NCBI GenBank assembly: GCA_027485675.1
Contig: JAIXQP010000015.1
Span: 58,113-122,112, forward strand
Source: Terriglobales bacterium
Lineage (GTDB): Bacteria > Acidobacteriota > Terriglobia > Bryobacterales > Bryobacteraceae
Direction: 5' to 3'
DNA: 64,000 nucleotides
Shown: piece after piece, positions 44,292 to 53,266 of the stretch
Numbering within the stretch: the first letter of the stretch is position 1
How the letters are laid out: every line of letters starts with the position of its first letter
Position numbers and translations under genes: made by a program
Notes under the pieces: model-generated
Told to the model about the DNA's origin: nothing
Seen by the model: the letters and a program-made list of their open reading frames with translations, nothing else
The model's database searches: none

Positions 44292-46031
44292 ATGTTGCGC
44301 ACCCTCTCTCTGCTGCTCCTGGCCGCTACGCTTTCGGCGGCTCCTCCCGTGGTGAAGATTGACAAGCCGATGCCCCCGCCGGACTGGGCGCTGGCCGAAC
44401 GGGCTTTGCTGCGCGCTTACTCCGATGCCGCGGAGGCTTTCGCGGAACGGTACGTCGATGACCGCGGCTACTTCCGCTGCATCGAACGGTGGGGCGGGAA
44501 CGACGGGCCAGATGACGTCATGGAAACCTTCCACTCCTGGACGCTGCTGCATGCGCTGGGCGGATCGGACAAGGTGCTCGACCTGTACCGGAAGATTTGG
44601 GAGGGACACATCCGGCAGTTCACGAAGGCGAAGGCGCCGTCGACGCAAAAGGCCAAAGACGGAATGTTCTACCGCGAGTTCGTCACCTCCTTCGACTGGG
44701 AACATACGGGCGAGGGCTTGGCGGCATTCCACCACTACGCGCTTTCGGCTCCCGAGGACAAAGACTATCAGCGGCGGGTGCGGCGGTTTGTGGGCTTCTA
44801 CATGGGCGACGACAAGGAGGCCGAGAACTATGACAAGCGGCACAAGATCATCCGGTCGATTTTGAACGGGTCACGGGGGCCGATCCTGAACGAAGCGACG
44901 GTGCATGATTGGGGCGGCGAGGTGGTGGCCGGCGCGCCGGAGCGGCTGGAACGGTACAAGACGGCGGGGAATGTGCGGGGCGATCATCCGCTGAATCTGG
45001 GGGCTTGTTCGCTGGGGTTCAATGCCTTTGCGCTGACGGAAGAGGCGCGGTACAAGGACTGGGTGCTGGAGTACGCCGGGGCGTGGCGGGACCGGATTCT
45101 GCAGAATGGCGGGAACATTCCGACGAATATCGGCCTGGATGGGACCATCGGCGGGGAGTGGGGCGGGAAGTGGTGGGGCGGTACTTTTGGCTGGAACTTC
45201 GACCCGGCCGTGACGGGGCGGAACTACTACATGCGGGGCGCGCGGACTGGGTTGGGGACGGCGCTATTGCTGACGGGGGACCAGTCGTTTGCCGAGCCGC
45301 TGCGGCGGCAGTTGGCGAACCTGTATGCCGTGAAGAAAGAAGAGAACGGGCGGATTTTGCTGCCGCAGAAGCATGGGCCGAACGGGTGGTACGGGTACAC
45401 GGCGAACCAGTATTTCGACGTGCAGCGGGACCTGTATTTGTGGTCGATGAACGAGGCGGACCTGGCGCATCTGGGGGCGGACGCGTGGCTGAACTTTTTG
45501 CGAGGGAAGGATGCGGGGTATCCGGCGGCGGCGCTGCAACGGGACTTCGAGCGGCTGCGGGGGCGGGTGGCGGCGATGAAGGCGGACGAATCGACGAAGG
45601 CAACGCGGCCTTCGGACGGAGCACAGAAGTTTTCGCCGGTGGCGACGGAGACCTTGGTGAACCTGATGCTGGGGGGGAACGACCCGGGGAGTTCGGGGAA
45701 CATTTTGCATGCGCGGCTGCGGTACTTTGATCCGGCGCGGCGGCGGGCGGGGTTACCCGAGGACGTGGCGGCGCTGGTGACGGGGCTGACGGCGGAGACG
45801 GCGACGGTGGTGCTGGTGAATACGAACGCGGTGACGGCGCGGGCGGTGACGGTGCAACTGGGGGCGTTTGGCGAGCACGAGGGGACGTATGTGGAGGTCG
45901 GCGGGAAGCGGACGGCGCTGGCGGGATCGGATTTCCGGGTGGAGTTGGCGGCGGGGGCCGGGGAGCAGTTGGTGATTGGGATGAAGCGGTATGCGAACCG
46001 GCCGCGGGCCGCAATGCCTTGGGAGCGTTAG
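44292..46031 (+). CDS. Large secreted protein of unknown function
   Basis: A 579-residue protein with a signal peptide (MLRTLSLLLLAATLSAAP). The body is rich in aromatic and acidic residues and probably helical: YVDDRGYFRCIERWGGNDGP, DVMETFHSWTLLHALGGSD, HTGEGLAAFHHYALSAPED, GTFGWNFDPAVTGRNYYMRG. This layout is reminiscent of alpha/alpha-barrel glycan enzymes, but no catalytic signature is certain and I do not name a family. The C-terminal ~100 residues (GLTAETATVVLVNTNAVTAR) look like a beta-sandwich. The next gene begins 36 bp downstream. Confidence 0.8.
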   Translation: MLRTLSLLLLAATLSAAPPVVKIDKPMPPPDWALAERALLRAYSDAAEAFAERYVDDRGYFRCIERWGGNDGPDDVMETFHSWTLLHALGGSDKVLDLYRKIWEGHIRQFTKAKAPSTQKAKDGMFYREFVTSFDWEHTGEGLAAFHHYALSAPEDKDYQRRVRRFVGFYMGDDKEAENYDKRHKIIRSILNGSRGPILNEATVHDWGGEVVAGAPERLERYKTAGNVRGDHPLNLGACSLGFNAFALTEEARYKDWVLEYAGAWRDRILQNGGNIPTNIGLDGTIGGEWGGKWWGGTFGWNFDPAVTGRNYYMRGARTGLGTALLLTGDQSFAEPLRRQLANLYAVKKEENGRILLPQKHGPNGWYGYTANQYFDVQRDLYLWSMNEADLAHLGADAWLNFLRGKDAGYPAAALQRDFERLRGRVAAMKADESTKATRPSDGAQKFSPVATETLVNLMLGGNDPGSSGNILHARLRYFDPARRRAGLPEDVAALVTGLTAETATVVLVNTNAVTARAVTVQLGAFGEHEGTYVEVGGKRTALAGSDFRVELAAGAGEQLVIGMKRYANRPRAAMPWER

Positions 46032-46066
46032 CGAGCCGCGATGCTATAGTCGGAAGTCCGTCTGTC

Positions 46067-46906
46067 ATGCGAAAGTTGTTCGAATGGATTGCGGCTCACC
46101 CGGTGCTGATGTGGGCCGGTTTGGCGCTTTATGGAGTCGCGGTGACGCTGCCTCACGGGGTGGTGCAGGACTGGCTGGCGGTGCAGGTGCGGCCGATTGG
46201 GTTGGCGGCGTTCTACCGGATTATGGCCGGGGTGGCGCTGGTGGCGGGCGGGTTGGCGAGCTGGTCCTACGCACGCGCGATGGCGGGGCACGTAGCGCGA
46301 CGGGAGTTAGTGGTGGCTTGGGTGGTGGCTTTGGGGCTGGCGGCGGGGTCTTGGCAGTGGTTGACGGTGAATAACTCGGAGTTAGTGCACTTCGGGCAGT
46401 ATTTCCTGCCGGGGTTGGTGTTGATCGGGCTGACGGGGCGGGTGACGGAGTCGCTGGCTTGGATTGCGTTGCTGGGGGGAGCCGACGAGGGCTACCAGTT
46501 CTGGGGGCTGCATGGGAACTGGGGGGTTCCGTGGGATTTCAATGACATCTTCATCGACCTGGTGGGCGGGATTCTGGGGGTGTTGTGGGGGTTCGCCTAT
46601 TTGCCGGTGAGGCGGCGGGAGTCCCCGCGGAGCTGGGGGGTGGGAAGCTGGCTGCTGTTGGGCTTGCTGGGAATAGGGTTTGTTCTCTGGCTGTTGGGGT
46701 TGCTGTTGATATTTGAAGACAAGAGCAACACCACGTACTGGTTTTCGTTGAGCCGGCTGGCGCCGAAGGGGTTTTGGTTCTTCGATGAGACGTGGGGACC
46801 GCGGCGGATTCATGCGCTGACGCCGGTGGAGGGTTTAGCGCTCGTCCTGGGTACGATGGCGGCCTACGGGTGGCTGGACGCACGCTATGAGGGGAAGCGG
46901 GGATGA
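46067..46906 (+). CDS. VanZ-like multi-pass membrane protein
   Basis: A 279-residue membrane protein with about seven helices. I use the ATG at 46067; a longer frame overlaps the upstream gene. The centre matches the VanZ-like pattern: VHFGQYFLPGLVLIGLTGRV, then GGADEGYQFWGLHGNWGV, then DFNDIFIDLVGGILGVLWG (His, Asp-Glu, and Asp-Asn-x-Gly spacing). A C-terminal pair of helices follows. The function of VanZ-like proteins is largely unknown. Its stop overlaps the start of the STT3-like gene by 4 bp, so the two are translationally coupled. Confidence 0.75.
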   Translation: MRKLFEWIAAHPVLMWAGLALYGVAVTLPHGVVQDWLAVQVRPIGLAAFYRIMAGVALVAGGLASWSYARAMAGHVARRELVVAWVVALGLAAGSWQWLTVNNSELVHFGQYFLPGLVLIGLTGRVTESLAWIALLGGADEGYQFWGLHGNWGVPWDFNDIFIDLVGGILGVLWGFAYLPVRRRESPRSWGVGSWLLLGLLGIGFVLWLLGLLLIFEDKSNTTYWFSLSRLAPKGFWFFDETWGPRRIHALTPVEGLALVLGTMAAYGWLDARYEGKRG

Positions 46907-48870
46907 CGTTGGCGCGATGGGCGCTGGCGGTAGCCTGTGCGCTGGCGTTTGCGCTCCGTTCCCTGCCGTTTTCCGCGGTGTTCCGGCCGGGTTTTGTGAA
47001 CTATCAGGAGACCGATGCGTGGTTCCACGTCCGGGTGATGGAGCATTTGGTGCGGCATTTTCCGTTCCGGCTGTTCGTGGATCCGTACGGGTCGATTGGG
47101 GATGGGCAGCGGGTGGATACGGGGCCGTTTTTTGACTGGCTGGGGGCGCTAGTGGCGCTTCCCTTCCCGGAGAGCCAGCACGCGATTTGGGCGTGGTATC
47201 CGGCGGTGATGGGGGTGGGCATTGTGGTGGCGGTCTTCGCGCTGACCCGGGCGCTGTTTGACGAGACGGCGGCGGGGTGGGCGGCGCTGGTGGCGGCGAC
47301 GCTGCCGGGGTACTTTCTGCAGGTGACGAGCCTGGGGTTCACCGATCACCATGTGATGGAGGCGCTGCTTTCGACGGCTTTGCTGGCGCTGCTCGTGAAG
47401 GGGCGGACGGTTTGGGCGGGGTTGACTCTGGGGGCGTACTTATTGACGTTTGTGGGCGGGGCGTTTCTGGTGGCCGTGCTGGTGGGATGGGCCGCGTATG
47501 GTTTCCTGCGGTGGCCGGAGGAGCGGGCGTTTGCCGGGCCGCTCCTGAAGGTGTTGGCGATCGCGCTGCCGCTGACGGCGCTGGCGAATGGAATCATCTG
47601 GACGGAGTACTCGCAGGCGGCCTTAGCGGGGGGATTGGGCGTGTTGCTGTTGGCGGGGGTGTGCCGGGGCTGGGCGTGGCCCAGGGTGAGTTGGCTGGGG
47701 ATTGGTTTGGCCGTGGCGGGAGCGGGCGCCTGGCTGGGGCGGGAGAGGCTGGACGTGTTGGGGTATCTGGCGCCGTCGGCCGTTGGGCCGGCGCGGACGG
47801 TGGCGGAGTTGCAATCCTTGTGGTTTGCGAAGGGCTACTTTTCGCTCCAGGGGCCTTGGCAGGAGTTTGGTGGGGTGTATGTGCTGGTGGCGATCGCGCT
47901 GGTGCTGTTGGCGGAGCAGGCCTGGCGGCGGCCGGAGCCGGGAGTTTCGTTACTGGTGGCCTGGAGTTTAGCCGTGTTCGTCCTGGCCGCGGTGCAGTTG
48001 CGGATGCTCTACTACCTGGCCCCGATGGCGGCGGTTTTGGCGGGCTACCTGTTTAGCCGGGTGAAGGGGCAACGGCTGGCGATCGTCGTCCTGGCGGTGG
48101 CGGCGTTTGGGCCGAATGGGTGGCGGCTGGTGGAGGCGCCCTACAGTGAGAGGAACGGGTCGGTGCCGGAGGAGTGGCGGCCGGCGCTCGAGTGGCTGCG
48201 GCGGGAGACGCCGGAGCCGTTTGGGGATCCGGAGGCGTATTTCTCCTCAGAGGTGGCGCCGGCATCGGCGCGGTATGGGGTGTTGTCGTGGTGGGACTAC
48301 GGATATTGGATTGTGGCAGTGGGACGGCGGGTGGCGTTGACGAATCCGACGCAGAAGAACGGATCCGTGGCGGCGACGTTTTTTCTGGAAGAGGACGAGG
48401 CGGAGGCCGCGAAACTGATGCGGCAGTGGCGGCTGCGGTATGTGGCGTTTGACGCGCAGTTGGCGGGGCCGCTTTATCCGGCGTACTTTCCGTTCCTGCG
48501 GGATCGAAAGGTAGAAGAGTATTTGCTGGAGGGTTGGGAAAAGACGCCGGAGGGTACGATGCAGCGACGCCGGTTCTACCGGCCGGCGTACTACCGGTCG
48601 ATGGCGGCGCGCTTGGGCCGGGGCGGACGGGCCGCCGAGGCCGGCGGGGCGCTGGTGGTGACGCGCGACGCAGCGGGAATTTGGACGGAGATCCGGGAGT
48701 TTGACAGCACGGAGGAGGCGGAGCGGGAACAGGCGCGATGTGCGGACGCGGGTTGTTGGTTGGTGGGAGACCGGCCGGAGGTTCCTTGCGTCCGCGTGGG
48801 AGCGCTAGAGAAGATTCGGCCGGTATTCCGGGCGCCGGGGACGGCGGTGTCGATCTTCGAATTGCACTAG
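46903..48870 (+). CDS. STT3/PglB/AglB-like oligosaccharyltransferase
   Basis: A 655-residue protein with about 11-13 predicted transmembrane helices in the first 420 residues and a soluble C-terminal domain. The family's catalytic motifs are in order: first-loop acidic residue D38 (QETDAWFHVRVME), D148-HHVM-E153 (GFTDHHVMEALL), a TIxE/SVSE-type loop T299-V-A-E302, and the diagnostic WWDYG at 463-467 (SWWDYGYWIVAVGRR). These bind the divalent metal, lipid-linked glycan and acceptor sequon. The DHHxxE form is the archaeal AglB style. It would attach glycans to Asn in exported proteins; no glycan-assembly genes are nearby. Confidence 0.82.
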   Translation: MTLARWALAVACALAFALRSLPFSAVFRPGFVNYQETDAWFHVRVMEHLVRHFPFRLFVDPYGSIGDGQRVDTGPFFDWLGALVALPFPESQHAIWAWYPAVMGVGIVVAVFALTRALFDETAAGWAALVAATLPGYFLQVTSLGFTDHHVMEALLSTALLALLVKGRTVWAGLTLGAYLLTFVGGAFLVAVLVGWAAYGFLRWPEERAFAGPLLKVLAIALPLTALANGIIWTEYSQAALAGGLGVLLLAGVCRGWAWPRVSWLGIGLAVAGAGAWLGRERLDVLGYLAPSAVGPARTVAELQSLWFAKGYFSLQGPWQEFGGVYVLVAIALVLLAEQAWRRPEPGVSLLVAWSLAVFVLAAVQLRMLYYLAPMAAVLAGYLFSRVKGQRLAIVVLAVAAFGPNGWRLVEAPYSERNGSVPEEWRPALEWLRRETPEPFGDPEAYFSSEVAPASARYGVLSWWDYGYWIVAVGRRVALTNPTQKNGSVAATFFLEEDEAEAAKLMRQWRLRYVAFDAQLAGPLYPAYFPFLRDRKVEEYLLEGWEKTPEGTMQRRRFYRPAYYRSMAARLGRGGRAAEAGGALVVTRDAAGIWTEIREFDSTEEAEREQARCADAGCWLVGDRPEVPCVRVGALEKIRPVFRAPGTAVSIFELH

Positions 48871-49634
48871 CGGCGGCGGAACCAGAAGAGCCCGGCCATT
48901 CCCGCCGTCAGGAGCAGGATCGTTCCCGGCTCCGGAATGGGCGAACTGGGGTCGCCGAGAGAGATCCAGGCGCTATTGGGGAGGTTGATCGTGGTTCCGG
49001 GGGCCAGGTTATTGAAGGCGAGATTGAGAAGCAGGGTCAGATTGGAGCTAATGGGGATTGCGGTGGAGGAGGGGAAGGAGTAGGAGAAGACCGGATCAAC
49101 GGAGAGGTTTGAGCCGTTTACCCGGAGCAGAGGACCAATGGAGGGGGGCTGAACGATGGTGACATTGCCCGGTCCGACGATGGGGCGGGTGCGACGAGGA
49201 CCGACGATCGTGGTAAAGACATCCATGACACCAGAGAGCGGGTTACCGGTCGCGGTGCCTTCGATGCCGGCGAAGACGGGCAACTCGGTTGCCTCCGCGG
49301 AGAGGAAGAGTCTGGCCTCGAGGTTAATGTCGCCTGAGCAGGCAGCGTCGCCGGTGCAGGAGATGAGGGCATCCGTGAAGCGGAACTCGAGGGGGCCATC
49401 AAACTCCTGGTTCAGAGTAATGGGCTTGCCGGCGCCGAATAACACGGCATTGCCGGAGAAGGAGAAGCCAGGGCTCACGTTGCTCATCAAGGCCAGGCTG
49501 TTGTTGACTTGAAAAAGCTGCCCGGGGAAGTTGAGGTTCGTTCCCGTACCGATGATGGTGTAAGACAGCATCGTGATGGGTGCGGCCGAGAGGGTGACGG
49601 CCGAGAGGAGTAGGGGAAGAAGACGAAAGATCAT
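48867..49634 (-). CDS. PEP-CTERM sorting-domain protein
   Basis: A 255-residue exported protein. The start at 49634 begins the signal peptide (MIFRLLPLLLSAVTLSAAP). The mature part is Ser/Thr/Asn-rich beta structure with no known domain. The C-terminus is a complete PEP-CTERM tail: PIPEPGTILLLTAGMAGLFW followed by FRRR, recognised by exosortase for envelope sorting. No exosortase is in the window. Its stop shares CTAG with the convergent STT3-like gene, the potential glycosyltransferase. Confidence 0.9.
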   Translation of the reverse strand: MIFRLLPLLLSAVTLSAAPITMLSYTIIGTGTNLNFPGQLFQVNNSLALMSNVSPGFSFSGNAVLFGAGKPITLNQEFDGPLEFRFTDALISCTGDAACSGDINLEARLFLSAEATELPVFAGIEGTATGNPLSGVMDVFTTIVGPRRTRPIVGPGNVTIVQPPSIGPLLRVNGSNLSVDPVFSYSFPSSTAIPISSNLTLLLNLAFNNLAPGTTINLPNSAWISLGDPSSPIPEPGTILLLTAGMAGLFWFRRR

Positions 49635-49742
49635 GGAAGCGGTCCCCGGTGAGGATAGCACTTTCGTACTACGTATTCCACCCGAGAAGACATCGGGCCC
49701 CGATTGCCTCCGCCGCTGCTACGGAGGAGACTGCTAGCTACG

Positions 49743-52214
49743 ATGTCCACCAGCTACTGGAGCCGTTCGCTCGATGAGGTTCTGCAGGAGTTGCGGAGCG
49801 GGCCGCAAGGATTGACGGCTGCCGAGGCGCGGGTGCGGTGGGAGGCCCAGGGGCCGAATGCGCTCAACGCGGAGTCGCGGATGTCGACGCTGCGGCTCTT
49901 CGTGCGGCAGTTCCGCAGCCCGCTGCTGCTGATTCTCGCCGGCGCCGCGGGGGTGTCGCTGTTTGTGCGGGAGTGGCTCGATGCCGGGATTGTGCTGGCG
50001 ATTATCGCGGGCAGCGGCATCCTGAGCTTCTTTCAGGAGTTTTCGGCGAGCCGGGCGATGGAGAAGCTGCGGCGGCGGGTGCAGGTGAAGGCGACCGTCG
50101 TGCGCGACGGCCTGACCGTGGCGATCCCCGCGAGCGAGGTGGTGCCGGGGGATGTGCTGGTGCTCTCCGCCGGAACGCTGATTGCGGCGGACGCTTTGAT
50201 TCTCGAAGCGCGAGACTGTTTTGTGAACCAGGCGGTGCTGACCGGTGAGACCTATCCGGCAGAGAAGCACGCTGGGCCCGTAGCGGCCGAGAGCGGGCTG
50301 GCCGAGCGGACCAACACGGTGTTTCTGGGAACCAGCATCCGCAGCGGCACGGGGCGGGCGGTCGTGGTGGAGACCGGGGTGCGGACCGCATATGGGCAGA
50401 TTGCGGATCGGCTGTCGCTGCGGCCTCCGGAGACCGGGTTTGAGCTGGGTATCCGGCAGTTCGGCTACCTGCTGACGAAGGTGATGCTGATTCTGGTGCT
50501 GGCGGTGTTCGCGATCAACGTGTTTGGCGCGAAACCGCCGGTGGAGTCGTTGCTATTTGCCATTGCGCTGGCCGTGGGCCTGGCGCCGGAGTTGCTGCCG
50601 GCGATCCTGAGCCTGACGCTGTCGCGCGGGGCGCAGCGGATGGCGGAGCGGGGCGTGATTGTCCGGCGGCTGAATGCGATTGAGAATTTCGGCAGCATGG
50701 ACGTTTTGTGCACCGATAAGACGGGCACTCTGACGGAAGGGGTGGTGCATCTCGATGGGGCCGTAGATCCGAGCGGACAGGCGTCGGCCGTGGTGCTCGA
50801 GTTGGCGGCGTTGAACGCGGGGTTGCAGACGGGGTTAGCGAATCCGCTGGACGAGGCGATTGTGGCAGCGGCGGCGCCGGCGGCGAGGTACCGCAAGGTA
50901 GACGAGATTCCGTATGACTTTAACCGGAAGCGGCTGAGCGTGGTGGTGGAACGGGAGGGAGAGCGACGGCTGATTACGAAGGGGGCGCTTGAGAACGTGT
51001 TGGCGGTTTGCCGGACCGTGCCGGCGGACGCGGCGGGGCGGTTTGCCGAGTGGAGCGCGCAGGGGATCCGGGTGTTGGGACTGGCGACAAGAACGCTGGC
51101 CGAGGGGGAGACGGCGGTGGAGCGGGACCTGGAGTTCACCGGGTATCTTCTGTTTCTGGATCCGCCGAAGGCGGGCGTGGAGGAGGCGCTGCAGGGGCTC
51201 GCGAAGCTGGGTGTGGCGGTGAAGATTATTACCGGCGATAACCATCTGGTGGCGGCGCATTTGGCGGCGGCGGTGGGATTGCCGGCGGAGGCGATGTTGA
51301 CCGGGGCGGAGATTCGCGAGTTGCCGGATGAGGCGTTGTGGCACCGGGCGGAGCGGACCACGCTCTTTACGGAAGTGGATCCGAACCAGAAAGAGCGGAT
51401 TATCCAGGCGTTTCAGAAGATGGGCCATGTGGTGGGTTACATGGGCGATGGGATCAACGACGCTCCGGCGCTGCATGCGGCGGACGTGGGAATTTCCGTC
51501 GATTCGGCGGTGGACGTGGCGAAGGAGTCGGCGGATCTGGTGCTGCTGGAGCATGATCTGGGGGTGCTGCGGGAGGGAATCGAGGAGGGCCGGCGGACGT
51601 TTGCCAACACGATCAAGTACATCTTTACGACGACGAGCGCGAATTTCGGGAACATGTTCAGCATGGCGGGGGCGTCGCTGTTTCTGCCCTTTCTGCCGTT
51701 GCTGGCGAATCAGATCCTGCTGAACAATTTTTTGTCGGATGTTCCGGGGATGGCGATTGCGAGCGATGACGTGGACCGGGAGTGGATTGAGCGGCCGCAC
51801 CGCTGGGACGTGAACTACATCCGGAATTTCATGATCCTGTTCGGTTTGGTGAGTTCGGTTTTTGACTATCTGACGTTTGGGGTGCTGCTGTGGGTGTACC
51901 AGGCTTCGGCGGTGGAGTTTCGGACGGCATGGTTTGTGGAGTCGTTGTTGACGGAGTTGGCGGTGGCGCTGGTGGTGCGGACGCGGCTGCCGTTTTACCG
52001 GAGCCGGCCGGGCCGGTTCCTGCTCTATTCGACGGTGGTGGTGGCGGGATTGGCTCTCGTGATTTCGTATCTGCCGGGGAGGGAGTACCTGGGCTTTGTG
52101 CCGTTGCCGCTCTCGTTGTTGGGGCTGGTGGTGGGGATTGCGGTGGCGTATGTGGTGGCGGTGGAGGTGACGAAGCGGTATTTCTATGCGCACTACCGGC
52201 CGGCGGGGGAGTGA
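49743..52214 (+). CDS. mgtA: Magnesium-translocating P-type ATPase (MgtA-type)
   Basis: An 823-residue P-type ATPase with ribosome site GGAGG. Phosphorylation motif DKTGTLTEG (D325), TGET dephosphorylation loop (LTGETYPAEK), KGALEN nucleotide site and the hinge MGDGINDAPAL are canonical. The transmembrane segments (LAPELLPAIL near residue 290 and C-terminal NNFLSDVPGMAIASDDVD) and the C-terminal FVESLLTELAVALVVRTR block match MgtA/MgtB rather than calcium pumps. It imports Mg2+ across the inner membrane. No PhoP-type or Mg-sensing leader is visible upstream. Confidence 0.92.
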   Translation: MSTSYWSRSLDEVLQELRSGPQGLTAAEARVRWEAQGPNALNAESRMSTLRLFVRQFRSPLLLILAGAAGVSLFVREWLDAGIVLAIIAGSGILSFFQEFSASRAMEKLRRRVQVKATVVRDGLTVAIPASEVVPGDVLVLSAGTLIAADALILEARDCFVNQAVLTGETYPAEKHAGPVAAESGLAERTNTVFLGTSIRSGTGRAVVVETGVRTAYGQIADRLSLRPPETGFELGIRQFGYLLTKVMLILVLAVFAINVFGAKPPVESLLFAIALAVGLAPELLPAILSLTLSRGAQRMAERGVIVRRLNAIENFGSMDVLCTDKTGTLTEGVVHLDGAVDPSGQASAVVLELAALNAGLQTGLANPLDEAIVAAAAPAARYRKVDEIPYDFNRKRLSVVVEREGERRLITKGALENVLAVCRTVPADAAGRFAEWSAQGIRVLGLATRTLAEGETAVERDLEFTGYLLFLDPPKAGVEEALQGLAKLGVAVKIITGDNHLVAAHLAAAVGLPAEAMLTGAEIRELPDEALWHRAERTTLFTEVDPNQKERIIQAFQKMGHVVGYMGDGINDAPALHAADVGISVDSAVDVAKESADLVLLEHDLGVLREGIEEGRRTFANTIKYIFTTTSANFGNMFSMAGASLFLPFLPLLANQILLNNFLSDVPGMAIASDDVDREWIERPHRWDVNYIRNFMILFGLVSSVFDYLTFGVLLWVYQASAVEFRTAWFVESLLTELAVALVVRTRLPFYRSRPGRFLLYSTVVVAGLALVISYLPGREYLGFVPLPLSLLGLVVGIAVAYVVAVEVTKRYFYAHYRPAGE

Positions 52215-52226
52215 GGGTGGCGGGGG

Positions 52227-52556
52227 CTAAGCGGTCCAACCGTAGACTATGACGGCAATCCCGGCGAGAATGATGCCGGCACCGGCCCAATCGTAGGTCG
52301 AGAGCGGAAGGCGGTCGACGAAACGAAGCCAAAGGAAGGCCGTGGCGATGTAGACGCCGCCGTAGGCCGCATAGACCCGGCCGCTGGCGGCAGGGTGGAG
52401 CGAGAGGAGATAGACGAAGAGCGAAAGGGAGGCCGCGGCCGGGAGGAGGAGCCACGGCGAACCGCCCTGGCGGAGCCAATAGTAAGGCAGAAAGCAGCCG
52501 AGGATCTCGGCGAGGGCCGTGAGGAAGAAGAGGCCGGCAGTTTGGAGGAGGAGCAT
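52227..52556 (-). CDS. ynfA: YnfA/UPF0060 family membrane protein
   Basis: A 109-residue four-helix inner membrane protein of the small-multidrug-resistance-like UPF0060 family. Conserved parts: [39 protein letters not shown] and [19 protein letters not shown]. Length and pattern are exactly those of YnfA. It lies 18 bp upstream of nothing else on its strand and after the uracil-DNA glycosylase gene, probably co-transcribed. Confidence 0.93.
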   Translation of the reverse strand: MLLLQTAGLFFLTALAEILGCFLPYYWLRQGGSPWLLLPAAASLSLFVYLLSLHPAASGRVYAAYGGVYIATAFLWLRFVDRLPLSTYDWAGAGIILAGIAVIVYGWTA

Positions 52557-52574
52557 GGGTGTCGAGGAATGGGG

Positions 52575-53243
52575 CTACGGGACATCGAGCTGCTGGCGGG
52601 CCTGGGCAAAGACGTCGTGGAGCATTTCGCGGGTGAGGCGGCCGGTGGAGGTGTTCTGCTGGCTGGGATGGTAGGAGCAAAGGAGCCACGGCGACGGGGC
52701 GGTATGGAGGACACCGTGGCCGAAGTCGAGACCGCGGAGGGCGGCGATGCGCGTATACACATCGAAGGCGAGGCGGCCAAGAACGACAACACCGCGAAGG
52801 TTTTTGAGCAGGGCGAGTTCGCGTTCGAGAAAGGGCTGACAGGTGCGGATCTCCTCCGGGAGGGGCTTGTTGTCCGGCGGGGCGCAGCGGACGGAGGCGG
52901 AGATCCAGGCGTCGTGGAGGGCGAGGCCGTCGTCGCGGTGGGCCGAGGTGGGCTGGTTGGCGAAGCCGGTTTCGTGGAGGGCGCGGAAGAGGAAGTCGCC
53001 GGAGCGGTCGCCGGTGAAGACGCGGCCGGTGCGGTTGGCGCCATGGGCGCCGGGGGCGAGGCCGAGGATGAGGAGGCGGGCGGCGGGGTCGCCAAAGCCG
53101 GGGACGGGGCGGCCCCAGTACGTTTCCGACTGGTAGGCGCGGCGCTTGACCTCCGCGATGTGCTGGCAGTGATCGCGCAGGCGGGGACAGAGGTTGCAGG
53201 CAGTGATGTCGCGGGCGAGAGTGGCGAGGGTGGAACGGGCCAT
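52575..53243 (-). CDS. Family 5 uracil-DNA glycosylase (UDGb-type)
   Basis: A 222-residue DNA repair enzyme. It carries the type 5 motif GLAPGAHGANRTGRVFTGDR followed by SGDFL, and the later SYHPSQQNTSTGRLT block. An iron-sulfur cluster is suggested by cysteines in CNLCPRLRDHC near the N-terminus. It removes uracil and other deaminated bases, useful for a GC-rich genome. The ATG at 53243 is 23 bp from the divergent sulfatase gene. Confidence 0.93.
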   Translation of the reverse strand: MARSTLATLARDITACNLCPRLRDHCQHIAEVKRRAYQSETYWGRPVPGFGDPAARLLILGLAPGAHGANRTGRVFTGDRSGDFLFRALHETGFANQPTSAHRDDGLALHDAWISASVRCAPPDNKPLPEEIRTCQPFLERELALLKNLRGVVVLGRLAFDVYTRIAALRGLDFGHGVLHTAPSPWLLCSYHPSQQNTSTGRLTREMLHDVFAQARQQLDVP

Positions 53244-53266
53244 TTGTATAGGGTAAGCTGGCGGCG

